DNA of 64,000 bases, taken from Frigoribacterium sp. PhB160. GTDB lineage: Bacteria > Actinomycetota > Actinomycetes > Actinomycetales > Microbacteriaceae. Below are positions 8,460 to 18,026 of this stretch, piece by piece. The notes beneath the pieces are model-generated. The model saw nothing but the letters and a program-made list of their open reading frames with translations. It had not been told where the DNA came from and did no database searches. A program made the translations under genes and the position numbers. Each line of letters starts with the position of its first letter. Position 1 is the first letter of the stretch. The stretch is taken from NCBI RefSeq assembly GCF_003751785.1, contig NZ_RKIE01000001.1, forward strand, positions 1,651,564 through 1,715,563, read 5' to 3'.

Positions 8460-8487
8460 ATGTCCGATAATGCACATTATGTCAGCT
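8460..8487 (+). other. dif: Candidate dif site (XerCD chromosome dimer resolution)
   Basis: A 28-base intergenic sequence with the layout of dif: an 11-base left arm ATGTCCGATAA, a 6-base centre TGCACA and an 11-base right arm TTATGTCAGCT. From memory of published sites, it matches E. coli dif at about 17 of 28 positions, B. subtilis dif at about 19, and the actinobacterial consensus core CCGATAAT..ACATTATGTCA fully. It is AT-rich in a very GC-rich setting and lies between the NUDIX and folE genes. The strand switch of the GGGGGAG heptamer brackets it. XerC/XerD genes are not in this window. Confidence 0.75.
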
Positions 8488-8548
8488 CAGTGATCTCGGC
8501 CCCTTCCCCGTCGGCTCTCCGGCGCTCGCTCACGCGGGGTGCGGCTGT

Positions 8549-8554
8549 CAGACT
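8549..8554 (+). promoter_or_regulatory. Candidate -10 of folE, leaderless spacing
   Basis: CAGACT, six bases before the ATG at 8561, with TGT immediately upstream as a possible extended -10. No Shine-Dalgarno sequence is present. The first base departs from T, so this is weaker than the lnt or pknL boxes. Confidence 0.3.
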
Positions 8555-8560
8555 GGACGG

Positions 8561-9172
8561 ATGACCAGCAGCCCCGTCGACCGGCCTCGCATCGAGGCCG
8601 CCGTGCTCGAGATCCTCGCCGCGATCGGCGACGACCCGGGTCGTGCCGGGCTCGCCTCGACGCCTCGGCGCGTGGCCGAGGCGTACGCCGAGTTCTTCGC
8701 CGGCGTGGGCGTCGACGCGTCGGCTCTCGTCCGGGCGGCCGCCGTCCCGGCCGAGCCGGGACGCCTCGGCGAGCTCGTCATCGTGCGCGACGTCGAGTTC
8801 CGCTCCGTCTGCGAGCACCACCTGCTGCCGTTCCTCGGCGTGGCGCACGTCGCCTACGTGCCGGGCGAACGCCTGCTCGGGCTCGGGGCGGTCCCCCGGG
8901 TCGTCGACGCCGTCGCGGCCCGGCCCCAGCTGCAGGAACGCCTCGGCGAAGAGCTGGCCGACGCGCTGGACGCGGGTGCCGCGCCCGCAGGCGTGCTGGT
9001 CGTGCTCGAGGCCGTCCACGGCTGCGTGACCACCCGAGGCCCCCGACAAGTCCGCAGCTCGACCGTGACCGTGGCGAGCCGGGGCGTGCTGGGCGACACC
9101 GCGGCGCGGGCCGAGGCCCTGGCCTTGATCGGCGCGCCTCGCGAGCCCCGGCCGCCGCTCCCCCGCCGGTAG
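8561..9172 (+). CDS. folE: GTP cyclohydrolase I
   Basis: Converts GTP to 7,8-dihydroneopterin triphosphate, the first step to tetrahydrofolate/pterins. 203 residues. The zinc and catalytic residues are intact and correctly spaced: Cys84, His86 and His87 in VCEHHLLPF, then His153 and Cys155 in HGCVTTRG. The TTRGPRQ segment departs from the usual MMRGV(E/Q)K, so this is a divergent member. It does not sit with ftsH, folP, folB or folK, its usual actinobacterial neighbours, so it could be a second copy or one serving another pterin or deazapurine pathway. It ends four bases before the convergent dhaM stop. Confidence 0.88.
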   Translation: MTSSPVDRPRIEAAVLEILAAIGDDPGRAGLASTPRRVAEAYAEFFAGVGVDASALVRAAAVPAEPGRLGELVIVRDVEFRSVCEHHLLPFLGVAHVAYVPGERLLGLGAVPRVVDAVAARPQLQERLGEELADALDAGAAPAGVLVVLEAVHGCVTTRGPRQVRSSTVTVASRGVLGDTAARAEALALIGAPREPRPPLPRR

Positions 9173-9176
9173 CCGC

Positions 9177-9857
9177 TCAGGCCTCCCCGAACCCGCCCTC
9201 GATCAGCTCCACGAGGTCGTCGACCGCCGCGGCGGCGTCCGGACCGGTCGCCATGACCGACACGGTCGCGCCCTTGCCGAGCGCGAGCCCCATGATGCGG
9301 AGCAGGCTCTTCGCGTCGACCCCGTTGACGGTCACGTCGGCCTGGAAGGTCGAGGCGTGCGTGACGAGATCGGCCGCCGGCCGGGCGTGCAGGCCGGAGT
9401 CGTTGACGAGCACGGCCGAGCGCTCGACCACGTCACCGCCGCGCAGCGGTCGCTCGTCGGCGTGCGTGTCGGCGACACCGGTCGCCGACCTGGCGGCCGA
9501 GGCGACGTCCTCGAGCGACCCGCCCGTCTCGGCGGCCACGGACGCCGCGACCGAGCCCTCGACGATCGGGGCGTCGGCGATCACGACCCGTGCCGCGTCG
9601 TCGTCGTCGAGGAAGTCGACGGCCGTCTCGGCGGTGAGGATCGCGCTGCCGAGGTCGCAGAGCACGACGACCCCGTCGCCGGAGTCGGCCGCGGCGAGGG
9701 CGTCGGTGACCTTGGCGAAGCTCGTGCCCAGGCCTCCCTCGTCGGTGCCGCCGGCGGCGACGAGCGTCGTGGACGGCGCCATCTGGCGCGCGAGCTCGAC
9801 GACGCCCTCGGCGATGGCGGAGCTGTGGGAGACGACGACGATCCCGACGGGAGCCAT
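9177..9857 (-). CDS. dhaM: PTS-dependent dihydroxyacetone kinase, phosphotransferase subunit (EIIA-HPr)
   Basis: Relays phosphate from PEP/EI to the ADP bound on DhaL. 226 residues in two parts: an EIIA domain of the mannose family (about 1-130) with active His11 in VVSHSS, and an HPr domain (about 140-226) with its active His in SGLHARPA. The EI-like third domain of E. coli DhaM is absent, so general EI must charge it. The ATG at 9857 lies two bases after the dhaL stop, making it the last gene of dhaK-dhaL-dhaM. Confidence 0.93.
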   Translation of the reverse strand: MAPVGIVVVSHSSAIAEGVVELARQMAPSTTLVAAGGTDEGGLGTSFAKVTDALAAADSGDGVVVLCDLGSAILTAETAVDFLDDDDAARVVIADAPIVEGSVAASVAAETGGSLEDVASAARSATGVADTHADERPLRGGDVVERSAVLVNDSGLHARPAADLVTHASTFQADVTVNGVDAKSLLRIMGLALGKGATVSVMATGPDAAAAVDDLVELIEGGFGEA

Positions 9858-9859
9858 GA

Positions 9860-10498
9860 TCAGGCCTCCTCGGCGGTGTCGGCGGCGGCCTGGATGATGA
9901 GCGACGACGACTGCGCACCGGGATCACGATGCCCGACGGCTCGCTCTCCGAGGTAGCTGGCCCGGCCCTTCCGCGCCACGAGCGGCTCGGTCGAGGCGGC
10001 CCCCGCGGCGGCGGCGTCGGACGCGGCCCGCAGGACGGTCGCCGGGGTCGCTCCCCCGGCCGCGGCCTCGGACGCCGCCTCGACGGCCGGCGACCAGGCG
10101 TCGATCATCGTCTTGTCACCGACCTCGGCCTTGCCGCGCAGCACGACGCCGTCCCGCGCCGCGGAGAGGAAGGCGACCACGGCGTCGGCGTCGAGGACGG
10201 ACGCGTCGCCGAGGGCACCCGCTCCCTTGAGGAAGGCGGTGCCGAGGAGCGGGCCGGACGCGCCTCCCACGGTCGAGATCAGCGTCGTCGCGACCATCTT
10301 GAGCAGGGCGCCGGGCGTGGCGTCGTCGGGCTGGGTCGCGAGCTTGGCGCGCACGGCCGAGAAGCCGCGCTCCAGGTTCTCGCCGTGGTCGCCGTCGCCG
10401 ATCTCGCGGTCGAGCTCGACGAGCGCGGCCCGCGACTCCGTGACGACGTCGGCCGTGCGCTCGATGAAGGCACGGGTCCAGTGGGCGTCGAGTGTCAT
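9860..10498 (-). CDS. dhaL: Dihydroxyacetone kinase ADP-binding subunit DhaL
   Basis: Carries a permanently bound ADP/ATP that phosphorylates dihydroxyacetone held by DhaK. 212 residues, all-helical family. The nucleotide/Mg site is DREIGDGDHGENL near residue 30, followed by GGASGPLLGTAF, KAEVGDKTMIDAW and KGRASYLGERAVGHRDPGA, the conserved DhaL signatures. It is the middle gene of the operon, 52 bases after dhaK, with a GGAGGACC site before the ATG at 10498. Confidence 0.95.
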   Translation of the reverse strand: MTLDAHWTRAFIERTADVVTESRAALVELDREIGDGDHGENLERGFSAVRAKLATQPDDATPGALLKMVATTLISTVGGASGPLLGTAFLKGAGALGDASVLDADAVVAFLSAARDGVVLRGKAEVGDKTMIDAWSPAVEAASEAAAGGATPATVLRAASDAAAAGAASTEPLVARKGRASYLGERAVGHRDPGAQSSSLIIQAAADTAEEA

Positions 10499-10550
10499 CG
10501 GTGGTCCTCCTCGGTGGTCGTGGTGTCGGTGTCGGCAGCGGGGAGGCGCG

Positions 10551-11552
<1,002 letters not shown>

Positions 11553-11754
11553 CGAAGTTCCTCTCGTAGGGATGACCCCTGTCGTGGAAACGCACCACTA
11601 TGCCGCAAAGCTACCCCTCGACACCCCGTCTGCACATATGTGCATCGCTGGTGATTTTGCTATCCATCGGGTGACTTTCCAGGTCTATGGTGTTGACACA
11701 CGCTCACCGCGGAGGTGCACAGTCGCACCCCGCCGGACGACAAGGAAGGTCGAC
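11553..11754. promoter_or_regulatory. dhaK/glpF divergent control region with 14-base palindrome
   Basis: About 200 bases, clearly richer in A/T than the flanking genes. It contains the perfect palindrome TGCACATATGTGCA at 11631-11644, a good operator candidate for a dimeric regulator, perhaps of the SorC/DeoR or LacI type (inference). A TTGACA at 11693-11698 points toward glpF but has no good -10 at 17 bases. No regulator gene is in the window. Confidence 0.5.
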
Positions 11755-12483
11755 GTGAACCTGGGATTGATTTTTCTTTCGGAAGTGGTGGGCACAGCGA
11801 TGCTCATCATCCTCGGTGGCGGTGTCGTCGCCAACGTGTCCCTGACGAAGTCGAAGGGATTCAACGGCGGCACCCTCATGGTGAACATCGGCTGGGGCCT
11901 CGCGGTCTTCGCCGGCGTGACCGTCTCGTACTCCTCCGGGGCGCACCTCAACCCGGCCGTGAGCATCGCGCAGCTGATCCTCGGCAACATCGACTTCGTC
12001 GCGTTCCTCGTCTACGTCGCGGCGCAGATGATCGGAGCGATCATCGGTGCCGTCATCGTGTGGCTGGCCTACAAGCAGCACTTCGACGAGGAGCCCGACC
12101 CCGCCGCCAAGCTGGGCGTGTTCTCGACCGGCCCGGCGATCCGCAGCTACGGCTGGAACCTCGTCACGGAGATCATCGGCACCTTCGTGCTGGTCTTCAG
12201 CATCATCGCCTTCACCAACGGCCAGACCCCGGCCGCCCTCGGCGCCATCCCGGTCGCCTTCATCGTGATCGTCATCGGCACGTCGCTCGGCGGGCCCACC
12301 GGCTACGCCATCAACCCGGCCCGTGACCTCGGCCCGCGCATCGCCCACGCCATCCTGCCCATCAAGGGCAAGGGCTCGAACGACTGGGGCTACGCGTGGG
12401 TCCCCGTCGTCGGCCCGCTGATCGGCGGCGTCCTCGCGGCGCTGCTGTCGTTCCCGCTGCTGCCGATCGTCGTCGCGGCCTAG
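11755..12483 (+). CDS. glpF: Glycerol uptake facilitator (aquaglyceroporin)
   Basis: MIP-family channel admitting glycerol across the cytoplasmic membrane. 242 residues with six membrane helices and two re-entrant NPA loops. The first loop is [10 protein letters not shown]; the second is [12 protein letters not shown], whose Asp after NPAR is typical of glycerol rather than water channels. The start is GTG 11755 with AAGGAAGG five bases upstream; the frame is open further upstream but that part has no membrane signature. glpK follows on the same strand. Confidence 0.95.
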   Translation: MNLGLIFLSEVVGTAMLIILGGGVVANVSLTKSKGFNGGTLMVNIGWGLAVFAGVTVSYSSGAHLNPAVSIAQLILGNIDFVAFLVYVAAQMIGAIIGAVIVWLAYKQHFDEEPDPAAKLGVFSTGPAIRSYGWNLVTEIIGTFVLVFSIIAFTNGQTPAALGAIPVAFIVIVIGTSLGGPTGYAINPARDLGPRIAHAILPIKGKGSNDWGYAWVPVVGPLIGGVLAALLSFPLLPIVVAA

Positions 12484-12546
12484 CCCGACGCCCCGGCACC
12501 ATCCGCGGCCGACGCGCCGCACCCGCACCACCTGCCGAACCGACCC

Positions 12547-12588
12547 GGCGCGGACGGCGACGGCACCACCGTGCCCGCCGTCCGCGCC
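12547..12588 (+). other. Stable intercistronic hairpin between glpF and glpK
   Basis: Thirteen-base perfect arms (GGCGCGGACGGCG and complement) enclose a further five-base stem with loop CACC; only a two-base bulge interrupts it. No T tract follows. It could slow 3' decay of glpF mRNA, attenuate glpK, or act as a partial terminator. Confidence 0.5.
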
Positions 12589-12631
12589 CGGGCACCCGAT
12601 CCGCACCATCAACGACGAAGGAGCACCACCA

Positions 12632-14149
12632 GTGAGCGACGACTACATCCTCGCGATCGACCAGGGCACGACCAGCACCCGGGCGATCATCTTCGACCAC
12701 TCCGGCTCGATCGTGGCCACGGGCCAGAAAGAGCACGAGCAGATCTTCCCCCGGGCCGGCTGGGTCGAGCACGACCCCGCCGAGATCTGGGAGAACACCC
12801 GCGAGGTCATCGGCCAGGCGCTCTCGCGTGCCGACATCACGCGTCACAACATCAAGGCCGTCGGCATCACCAACCAGCGCGAGACCGCCGTCGTGTGGGA
12901 CAAGACGACCGGCAAGGCCGTCTACAACGCGATCGTCTGGCAGGACACGCGGACCCAGTCGATCGTCGACCGCCTCGCGGCGGACGGCGGCGTCGAGCGC
13001 TTCAAGCCCGTCGTGGGCCTGCCGCTCGCCACGTACTTCTCCGGCACGAAGGTCGTCTGGATCCTCGAGAACGTCGAGGGGGCGCGCGAGAAGGCCGAGG
13101 CCGGCGACCTGCTCTTCGGCACCACCGACACGTGGGTCCTCTGGAACCTCACCGGCGGCACCGACGGCGGCGTGCACGTGACCGACGTCACCAACGCCTC
13201 GCGCACCCTGTTCATGGACCTCGAGACGCTCCAGTGGCGCGACGACATCCTCGAGGCCTTCGACGTGCCCCGCTCGATGCTGCCCGAGATCAAGAGCTCC
13301 TCCGAGGTCTACGGCACGGTCGAGGCGTCCAGCCTCCTCCGTGAGGTGCCGATCGCCGGCATCCTCGGCGACCAGCAGGCCGCGACCTTCGGCCAGGCGG
13401 CCTTCGACCAGGGCGAGTCGAAGAACACCTACGGCACCGGCAACTTCCTCATCTTCAACACGGGAGAGGAGATCGTCCACTCGAAGAACGGCCTCCTCAC
13501 CACGCTCGGCTACAAGCTCGGCGACGCGGCCCCGCACTACGCCCTCGAGGGCTCGATCGCGGTCACCGGCTCGCTCATCCAGTGGCTGCGCGACAACCTC
13601 GGCATGATCGGCTCGGCCCCCGAGGTCGAGCAGCTCGCCAAGAGCGTCGAGGACAACGGCGGCGTCTACTTCGTGCCGGCGTTCTCGGGCCTCTTCGCCC
13701 CGTACTGGCGCTCGGACGCCCGCGGTGCACTGGTCGGCCTGACCCGCTACGTCAACAAGGGCCACATCGCGCGCGCCGCCCTCGAGGCGACCGCGTTCCA
13801 GACCCGCGAGGTGCTCGACGCGGTCAACGCCGACTCGGGCGTCGACCTGACCGAGCTCAAGGTCGACGGCGGCATGACCGCCAACGACGCGCTCATGCAG
13901 TTCCAGGCCGACATCCTGAACGTGCCCGTGGTGCGCCCCGTCGTCGCCGAGACCACCGCGCTCGGCGCGGCCTACGCCGCCGGTCTCGCCGTCGGCTTCT
14001 GGGAGACCCTCGACGACCTCCGCGCCAACTGGCAGGAAGACAAGCGCTGGACGCCGAACATCGAGGCCGACGAGCGCGACCGCACCCTCCGCCTCTGGAA
14101 GAAGGCCGTCACGAAGACCTTCGACTGGGTCGACGAGGACGTCAACTGA
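12632..14149 (+). CDS. glpK: Glycerol kinase
   Basis: Phosphorylates glycerol to glycerol 3-phosphate with ATP, trapping it after GlpF uptake. 505 residues, full length for the FGGY family. [17 protein letters not shown] is the N-terminal phosphate loop, VWQDTRT and TNQRET are substrate-domain motifs, and [20 protein letters not shown] and [20 protein letters not shown] form the C-terminal ATPase part. GTG at 12632 has GAAGGAG nine bases upstream. glpD is not in the window. Confidence 0.97.
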   Translation: MSDDYILAIDQGTTSTRAIIFDHSGSIVATGQKEHEQIFPRAGWVEHDPAEIWENTREVIGQALSRADITRHNIKAVGITNQRETAVVWDKTTGKAVYNAIVWQDTRTQSIVDRLAADGGVERFKPVVGLPLATYFSGTKVVWILENVEGAREKAEAGDLLFGTTDTWVLWNLTGGTDGGVHVTDVTNASRTLFMDLETLQWRDDILEAFDVPRSMLPEIKSSSEVYGTVEASSLLREVPIAGILGDQQAATFGQAAFDQGESKNTYGTGNFLIFNTGEEIVHSKNGLLTTLGYKLGDAAPHYALEGSIAVTGSLIQWLRDNLGMIGSAPEVEQLAKSVEDNGGVYFVPAFSGLFAPYWRSDARGALVGLTRYVNKGHIARAALEATAFQTREVLDAVNADSGVDLTELKVDGGMTANDALMQFQADILNVPVVRPVVAETTALGAAYAAGLAVGFWETLDDLRANWQEDKRWTPNIEADERDRTLRLWKKAVTKTFDWVDEDVN

Positions 14150-14164
14150 CGCCAGGCGACACAC

Positions 14165-14194
14165 GAAGGGCCCGTTCCTCGGAACGGGCCCTTC
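14165..14194 (+). terminator. Terminator of glpK
   Basis: Fourteen-base perfect stem GAAGGGCCCGTTCC and complement with a minimal loop, starting 16 bases after the glpK stop. Only a weak pyrimidine stretch follows. Confidence 0.7.
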
Positions 14195-14232
14195 CGTCGT
14201 CCCCGGGCTCCCGGCGGGGCGAGCGGCCCCGA

Positions 14233-14251
14233 GGAGGCGCGGTGCGCCTCC
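14233..14251 (-). terminator. Short hairpin downstream of trpD
   Basis: GGAGGCGC, loop GGT, GCGCCTCC; perfect eight-base arms 19 bases beyond the trpD stop on the minus strand. No T run, so termination is tentative. Confidence 0.35.
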
Positions 14252-14269
14252 CGCGGTGCGCCCCGGCCC

Positions 14270-15334
14270 TCAGGCGGTCGCCCTCGACCGCGTGGCGGCG
14301 ACCCACGCGTCGAGCTTGGCGATCGCGTCCCCCGAGTCGATCGCCCGCGCCGCCACGAGCAGCTGCTCGCGGAACCGCGCCACGATCGGACGATCGCGCT
14401 CGGACTGGTCGGCCGCCAACCGGTACGAGACGAGGCCGGCCGCCGCGTTGAGCAGGACGATGTCGCGGACGGGACCGGTCTCGCCGGCGAGGACCCGGCG
14501 CGCGATCGCGGCGTTGTGCTCGGCGTCGCCGCCGACGAGGTCGTCGATGCGGGCGCGCGCGATGCCCAGGTCGAGGGGGTCGAGGTCGTGCTCCGTGACG
14601 GAGCCCGCCGTCACCTCCCAGATGTGGCTGTGTCCGGTCGTCGTGAGCTCGTCCAGGCCGTCGTCGCCCCGGAAGACGAGGGCCGTGGCGCCCCGGGTCT
14701 GGAACACGCCCACGATGAGGGGCACCTTGTCGAGCTGGGCGACGCCGACGGCGCTGGCCTCGGGCCGGGCGGGGTTGACGAGCGGGCCGAGGAAGTTGAA
14801 GACCGTGGGCACGCCGATCTCGCGGCGCACCGCGGCGGCGTTGCCGAACCCCGGGTGGAAGGCGGCGGCGTAGGCGAAGGTGAGGCCCGCCTCCCCCAGC
14901 ACCTCGGCGACCCGGTCAGCGCCGAGGGTGAGGTCGACGCCCAGGGCGGCCAGGACGTCGCTCGAGCCCGAGGCGGAGCTCGCGGCCCGGTTGCCGTGCT
15001 TGATCACCGGCACCCCGGTCGAGGCGACGACGACGGAGGCCATCGTCGACACGTTGACGGTGCCGAAGCGGTCTCCCCCGGTGCCGACGATGTCGACCGC
15101 CATGGAGTCGACGGGCAGGGCGACGGCGTGCGCGAGGACGGCGTCGCGGAAGCCCACGATCTCGTCGACGGTCTCGCCCTTGGCCCTCAACGCCACGAGG
15201 AACGCCGCGAGCTGGGCCGGGGTCGCCTCCCCCACCATCACGCGCTCCATGGCCCACGTCGCCTCGGAGATCGAGAGGTCTCGGCGGGCCAGCAGCGAGT
15301 CGATGAGCAGGGGCCAGGAGAGCGCGTCGGTCAT
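14270..15334 (-). CDS. trpD: Anthranilate phosphoribosyltransferase
   Basis: Second step of tryptophan synthesis, joining anthranilate and PRPP. 354 residues. The PRPP-binding [17 protein letters not shown] lies near 85-101, with [20 protein letters not shown] after it and [20 protein letters not shown] in the centre. It is alone, not in a trp operon; trpD beside ctaE is the same arrangement as in M. tuberculosis. A TAGCCT box sits six bases before the ATG at 15334, so the mRNA is probably leaderless. Confidence 0.96.
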   Translation of the reverse strand: MTDALSWPLLIDSLLARRDLSISEATWAMERVMVGEATPAQLAAFLVALRAKGETVDEIVGFRDAVLAHAVALPVDSMAVDIVGTGGDRFGTVNVSTMASVVVASTGVPVIKHGNRAASSASGSSDVLAALGVDLTLGADRVAEVLGEAGLTFAYAAAFHPGFGNAAAVRREIGVPTVFNFLGPLVNPARPEASAVGVAQLDKVPLIVGVFQTRGATALVFRGDDGLDELTTTGHSHIWEVTAGSVTEHDLDPLDLGIARARIDDLVGGDAEHNAAIARRVLAGETGPVRDIVLLNAAAGLVSYRLAADQSERDRPIVARFREQLLVAARAIDSGDAIAKLDAWVAATRSRATA

Positions 15335-15340
15335 GCGGAC

Positions 15341-15346
15341 AGGCTA
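15341..15346 (-). promoter_or_regulatory. -10 box of trpD, leaderless spacing
   Basis: TAGCCT on the minus strand, six bases before the trpD ATG. No ribosome-binding sequence separates it from the start. Confidence 0.4.
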
Positions 15347-15436
15347 CTGGCGGGAAGCATGCACCACGGATAGCTCGTCGTCAACAGAAATTCCCTGCGC
15401 GGGGTTTCCTGCGCAAACCCAGGGCGACTTACCAGG

Positions 15437-15442
15437 CATAAT
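15437..15442 (+). promoter_or_regulatory. -10 box of the ctaE-qcrCAB operon
   Basis: CATAAT, seven bases before the GTG at 15450, which supports that GTG and not the overlapping ATG at 15441 as the start of a leaderless mRNA. Confidence 0.45.
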
Positions 15443-15449
15443 GGACCGC

Positions 15450-16085
15450 GTGACAAGTACCTCTCTCTCGAGACCTTCCAGCGGACCGGTCGTCAACCGA
15501 CCGAGCACAGTGGCCGTGGGCACCATCGTGTGGCTCGGCAGCGAGGTCATGTTCTTCGCCGGCCTCTTCGCGATCTACTTCACGCTGCGGAGCACCTCCC
15601 CCGGGCTCTGGGCCGCCGAGACGTCGAAGCTCGACGTCCCGTTCGCCCTGACGAACACGATCATGCTCGTGCTGTCGTCGGTCACCTGCCAGTTCGGCGT
15701 CTTCGCCGCCGAGCGCATGCAGGCCCGACGCACGGGCAAGCTCTTCCAGGTCGGCTCGTGGGGCATGGTCGAGTGGTTCTTCCTCACCTACTCCATGGGC
15801 GCCGCCTTCATCTGCCTGCAGGTCTTCGAGTACGCGCACCTCATCTCCGAGCACGTCACGCTCAGTTCGAGCGCCTACGGCTCGGCCTTCTACATGACCA
15901 CCGGCTTCCACGGTGCTCACGTCATCGGCGGGCTCATCGCCTTCCTCCTGACCATCGGTCGTGCGTTCGCGGCCAAGAACTTCGGTCACAAGGAGGCGAC
16001 GACCGCCATCGTCGTCTCGTACTACTGGCACTTCGTCGACGTGGTGTGGATCGGCCTCTTCATGGTCGTCTACGTCCTCAAATAG
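15450..16085 (+). CDS. ctaE: Cytochrome c oxidase subunit III
   Basis: Subunit III of the aa3 terminal oxidase, which in actinobacteria forms a supercomplex with the bcc complex. About 211 residues. Five membrane helices are seen, starting with [25 protein letters not shown] and ending with [29 protein letters not shown] is the family signature. The reading frame continues far upstream, but the GTG at 15450 follows a -10 box by seven bases; ATG 15441 is the alternative. First gene of ctaE-qcrC-qcrA-qcrB. Confidence 0.94.
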   Translation: MTSTSLSRPSSGPVVNRPSTVAVGTIVWLGSEVMFFAGLFAIYFTLRSTSPGLWAAETSKLDVPFALTNTIMLVLSSVTCQFGVFAAERMQARRTGKLFQVGSWGMVEWFFLTYSMGAAFICLQVFEYAHLISEHVTLSSSAYGSAFYMTTGFHGAHVIGGLIAFLLTIGRAFAAKNFGHKEATTAIVVSYYWHFVDVVWIGLFMVVYVLK

Positions 16086-16106
16086 GCATCGGAAAGTTCG
16101 CACAGC

Positions 16107-16922
16107 ATGTTCTCCAAGACCTCGACCAGCAGCCGCAAGAAGACGGGACGCCGCGGGCCCCTCGCGACCGCGTCCCTCCTCCTCGTCGGCCTCCTGACGA
16201 CCGGTGGCGCCTACGCGCTCTTCTCCTCGACGGCCACGGCCGACGAGGCCAGCACCACCGCCGCCGCCTCGCAGCAGAGCATCGACGAGGGCCAGAAGCT
16301 CTTCGCCTCGAACTGCGCCACCTGCCACGGCCTCTCCGCCGACGGCACCGGTGACGGCCCGAGCCTGATCGGCGTCGGCTCGGCCGCCGTCGACTTCCAG
16401 GTCGGCACGGGCCGCATGCCCATGGCCGTCAACGGACCGCAGGCGGAGGAGAAGCCCGCCCAGTTCACCGATGACCAGATCGCCGACATGGCGGCCTACA
16501 TCGCGTCGCTGGCCCCCGGGCCCGCCATCCCGGAGGAGGAGTACCTCCAGGCCGACGGCGACACCACCAACGGCGCCGAGCTGTTCCGCATCAACTGCGC
16601 CATGTGCCACAACGTCGCCGGTGCCGGAGGCGCGCTGACGGCGGGCAAGTACGCTCCCGCCCTCGACGGCGTCACCTCGGCCCACATCTACGAGGCCATG
16701 CTCACCGGCCCGCAGAACATGCCGGTCTTCAACGACATGAACCTCTCCCCGCAGGACAAAGCGGACATCATCACGTACCTCAAGTACCTGGAGAAGAACC
16801 CGTCCCCGGGCGGGTTCGAGCTCGGCAGCCTCGGTCCGGTCGCCGAGGGTCTGTTCATCTGGATCTTCGGGCTCGGCGCGATCGTCGCCGTGACCATCTG
16901 GCTCACGGCCCGATCCAACTGA
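16107..16922 (+). CDS. qcrC: Cytochrome bc1 complex diheme cytochrome c subunit
   Basis: Carries electrons from the Rieske centre directly to cytochrome oxidase, replacing soluble cytochrome c. 271 residues: an N-terminal hydrophobic anchor (about 18-40), two c-heme domains with CATCH at 70-74 and CAMCH at 164-168, and a C-terminal membrane helix (about 243-266). Met ligands are likely in MPMAV and NMPVF. The diheme form is characteristic of Actinobacteria. It follows ctaE by 21 bases. Confidence 0.97.
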   Translation: MFSKTSTSSRKKTGRRGPLATASLLLVGLLTTGGAYALFSSTATADEASTTAAASQQSIDEGQKLFASNCATCHGLSADGTGDGPSLIGVGSAAVDFQVGTGRMPMAVNGPQAEEKPAQFTDDQIADMAAYIASLAPGPAIPEEEYLQADGDTTNGAELFRINCAMCHNVAGAGGALTAGKYAPALDGVTSAHIYEAMLTGPQNMPVFNDMNLSPQDKADIITYLKYLEKNPSPGGFELGSLGPVAEGLFIWIFGLGAIVAVTIWLTARSN

Positions 16923-16958
16923 CCGCGTCTCCCCGTACTTCACTGAAAGGCAGAACCC

Positions 16959-18026
16959 ATGGCACAGCACGACGACGAGACCCCGGTCGCGGGCTCCGCT
17001 GTCGAGAAGCATGAGCCTCGACAGGTCTCGGCCGGCATCGCCGTCGTCACGACGGACGTCTTCGAGAACCCCGGTGAGCCGCCGCACCGCGACCGCGTCA
17101 CCGACATCGACCCGGTCGCCGAGCGGCGCGCCGAGCGTCAGATCAGCACTTTCTTCTTCCTCTCCATCGTGGGCAGCATCGCGGCCATCGGTGCGTACAT
17201 CGCGTTCCCCATCACTTCCGGCGACTCCGGCTCGGTGCGGCTGAACAACCTGTTCCTCGGACTCGGCATCGCCCTGGGCCTGCTCTCGGTGGGCATCGGT
17301 GCCGTGCACTGGTCGAAGACCCTCATGCCGGCTCGCGAGATCACGGAGATGCGCCACAGCACCCGTGGCACCGACGAGACGCGTGAGAAGGCCGTCGAGG
17401 TCTTCGCCCTGGGCAACCAGGAGTCCGGCTTCGGCCGTCGTGCGCTGATCCGCAACAGCCTCATCGGCGCCCTCGTGGCAACCCCCCTGCCCGCGGTCGT
17501 GCTGTTCCGCGACCTCGCTCCGGCGGAAGACCCCAACGAGGTCCTCCGTCACACCCTGTGGGAGGAGGGCACGCACCTCGCCCTCGACCCGTCCGGCGCC
17601 CGCATCAAGGCCTCGGACATCACTCTGGGATCCGTGTTCCACGTCATCCCCGAGACGCTCAACGAGTCCAGTCACCTGCTCGAGGAGAAGGCCAAGGCGG
17701 CCGTCCTCCTCATGCGCCTGCGCCCCGAGGACCTCAACATCCCCGAGGGCCGGGAGGACTGGCAGTACGACGGCATCGTCGCGTACTCGAAGATCTGCAC
17801 GCACGTCGGCTGCCCCGTGGCGCTGTACGAGCAGCAGACACACCACCTGCTCTGCCCCTGCCACCAGTCGACCTTCGACGTGACGAACAACTGCGAAGTG
17901 ATCTTCGGTCCGGCCAAGCGGCCGCTCCCGCAGCTGCCGATCGCCGTGGACGCCGAAGGGTACCTCGTCGCGCAGAGCGACTTCCACGAACCTGTGGGCC
18001 CGAGCTTCTGGGAGCGCGCCAAGTGA
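16959..18026 (+). CDS. qcrA: Cytochrome bc1 complex Rieske iron-sulfur subunit
   Basis: Takes electrons from menaquinol at the QcrB site and passes them to QcrC. 355 residues. The long actinobacterial N-terminus has three membrane helices (about 60-85, 98-118 and 165-185). The 2Fe-2S ligands are in CTHVGC at 280-285 and CPCHQS at 299-304. Its stop overlaps the qcrB GTG start by four bases, suggesting coupled translation. Confidence 0.97.
   Translation: MAQHDDETPVAGSAVEKHEPRQVSAGIAVVTTDVFENPGEPPHRDRVTDIDPVAERRAERQISTFFFLSIVGSIAAIGAYIAFPITSGDSGSVRLNNLFLGLGIALGLLSVGIGAVHWSKTLMPAREITEMRHSTRGTDETREKAVEVFALGNQESGFGRRALIRNSLIGALVATPLPAVVLFRDLAPAEDPNEVLRHTLWEEGTHLALDPSGARIKASDITLGSVFHVIPETLNESSHLLEEKAKAAVLLMRLRPEDLNIPEGREDWQYDGIVAYSKICTHVGCPVALYEQQTHHLLCPCHQSTFDVTNNCEVIFGPAKRPLPQLPIAVDAEGYLVAQSDFHEPVGPSFWERAK

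Noticed and set aside
11693-11698. TTGACA as the -35 of glpF
   Set aside because: No acceptable -10 at 16-19 bases; the next bases are GC-rich and include the region just before the ribosome-binding site.
15441-15443. ATG 15441 as the start of ctaE
   Set aside because: It overlaps the CATAAT -10 box; the GTG nine bases later has the right spacing for a leaderless mRNA. Not excluded completely.
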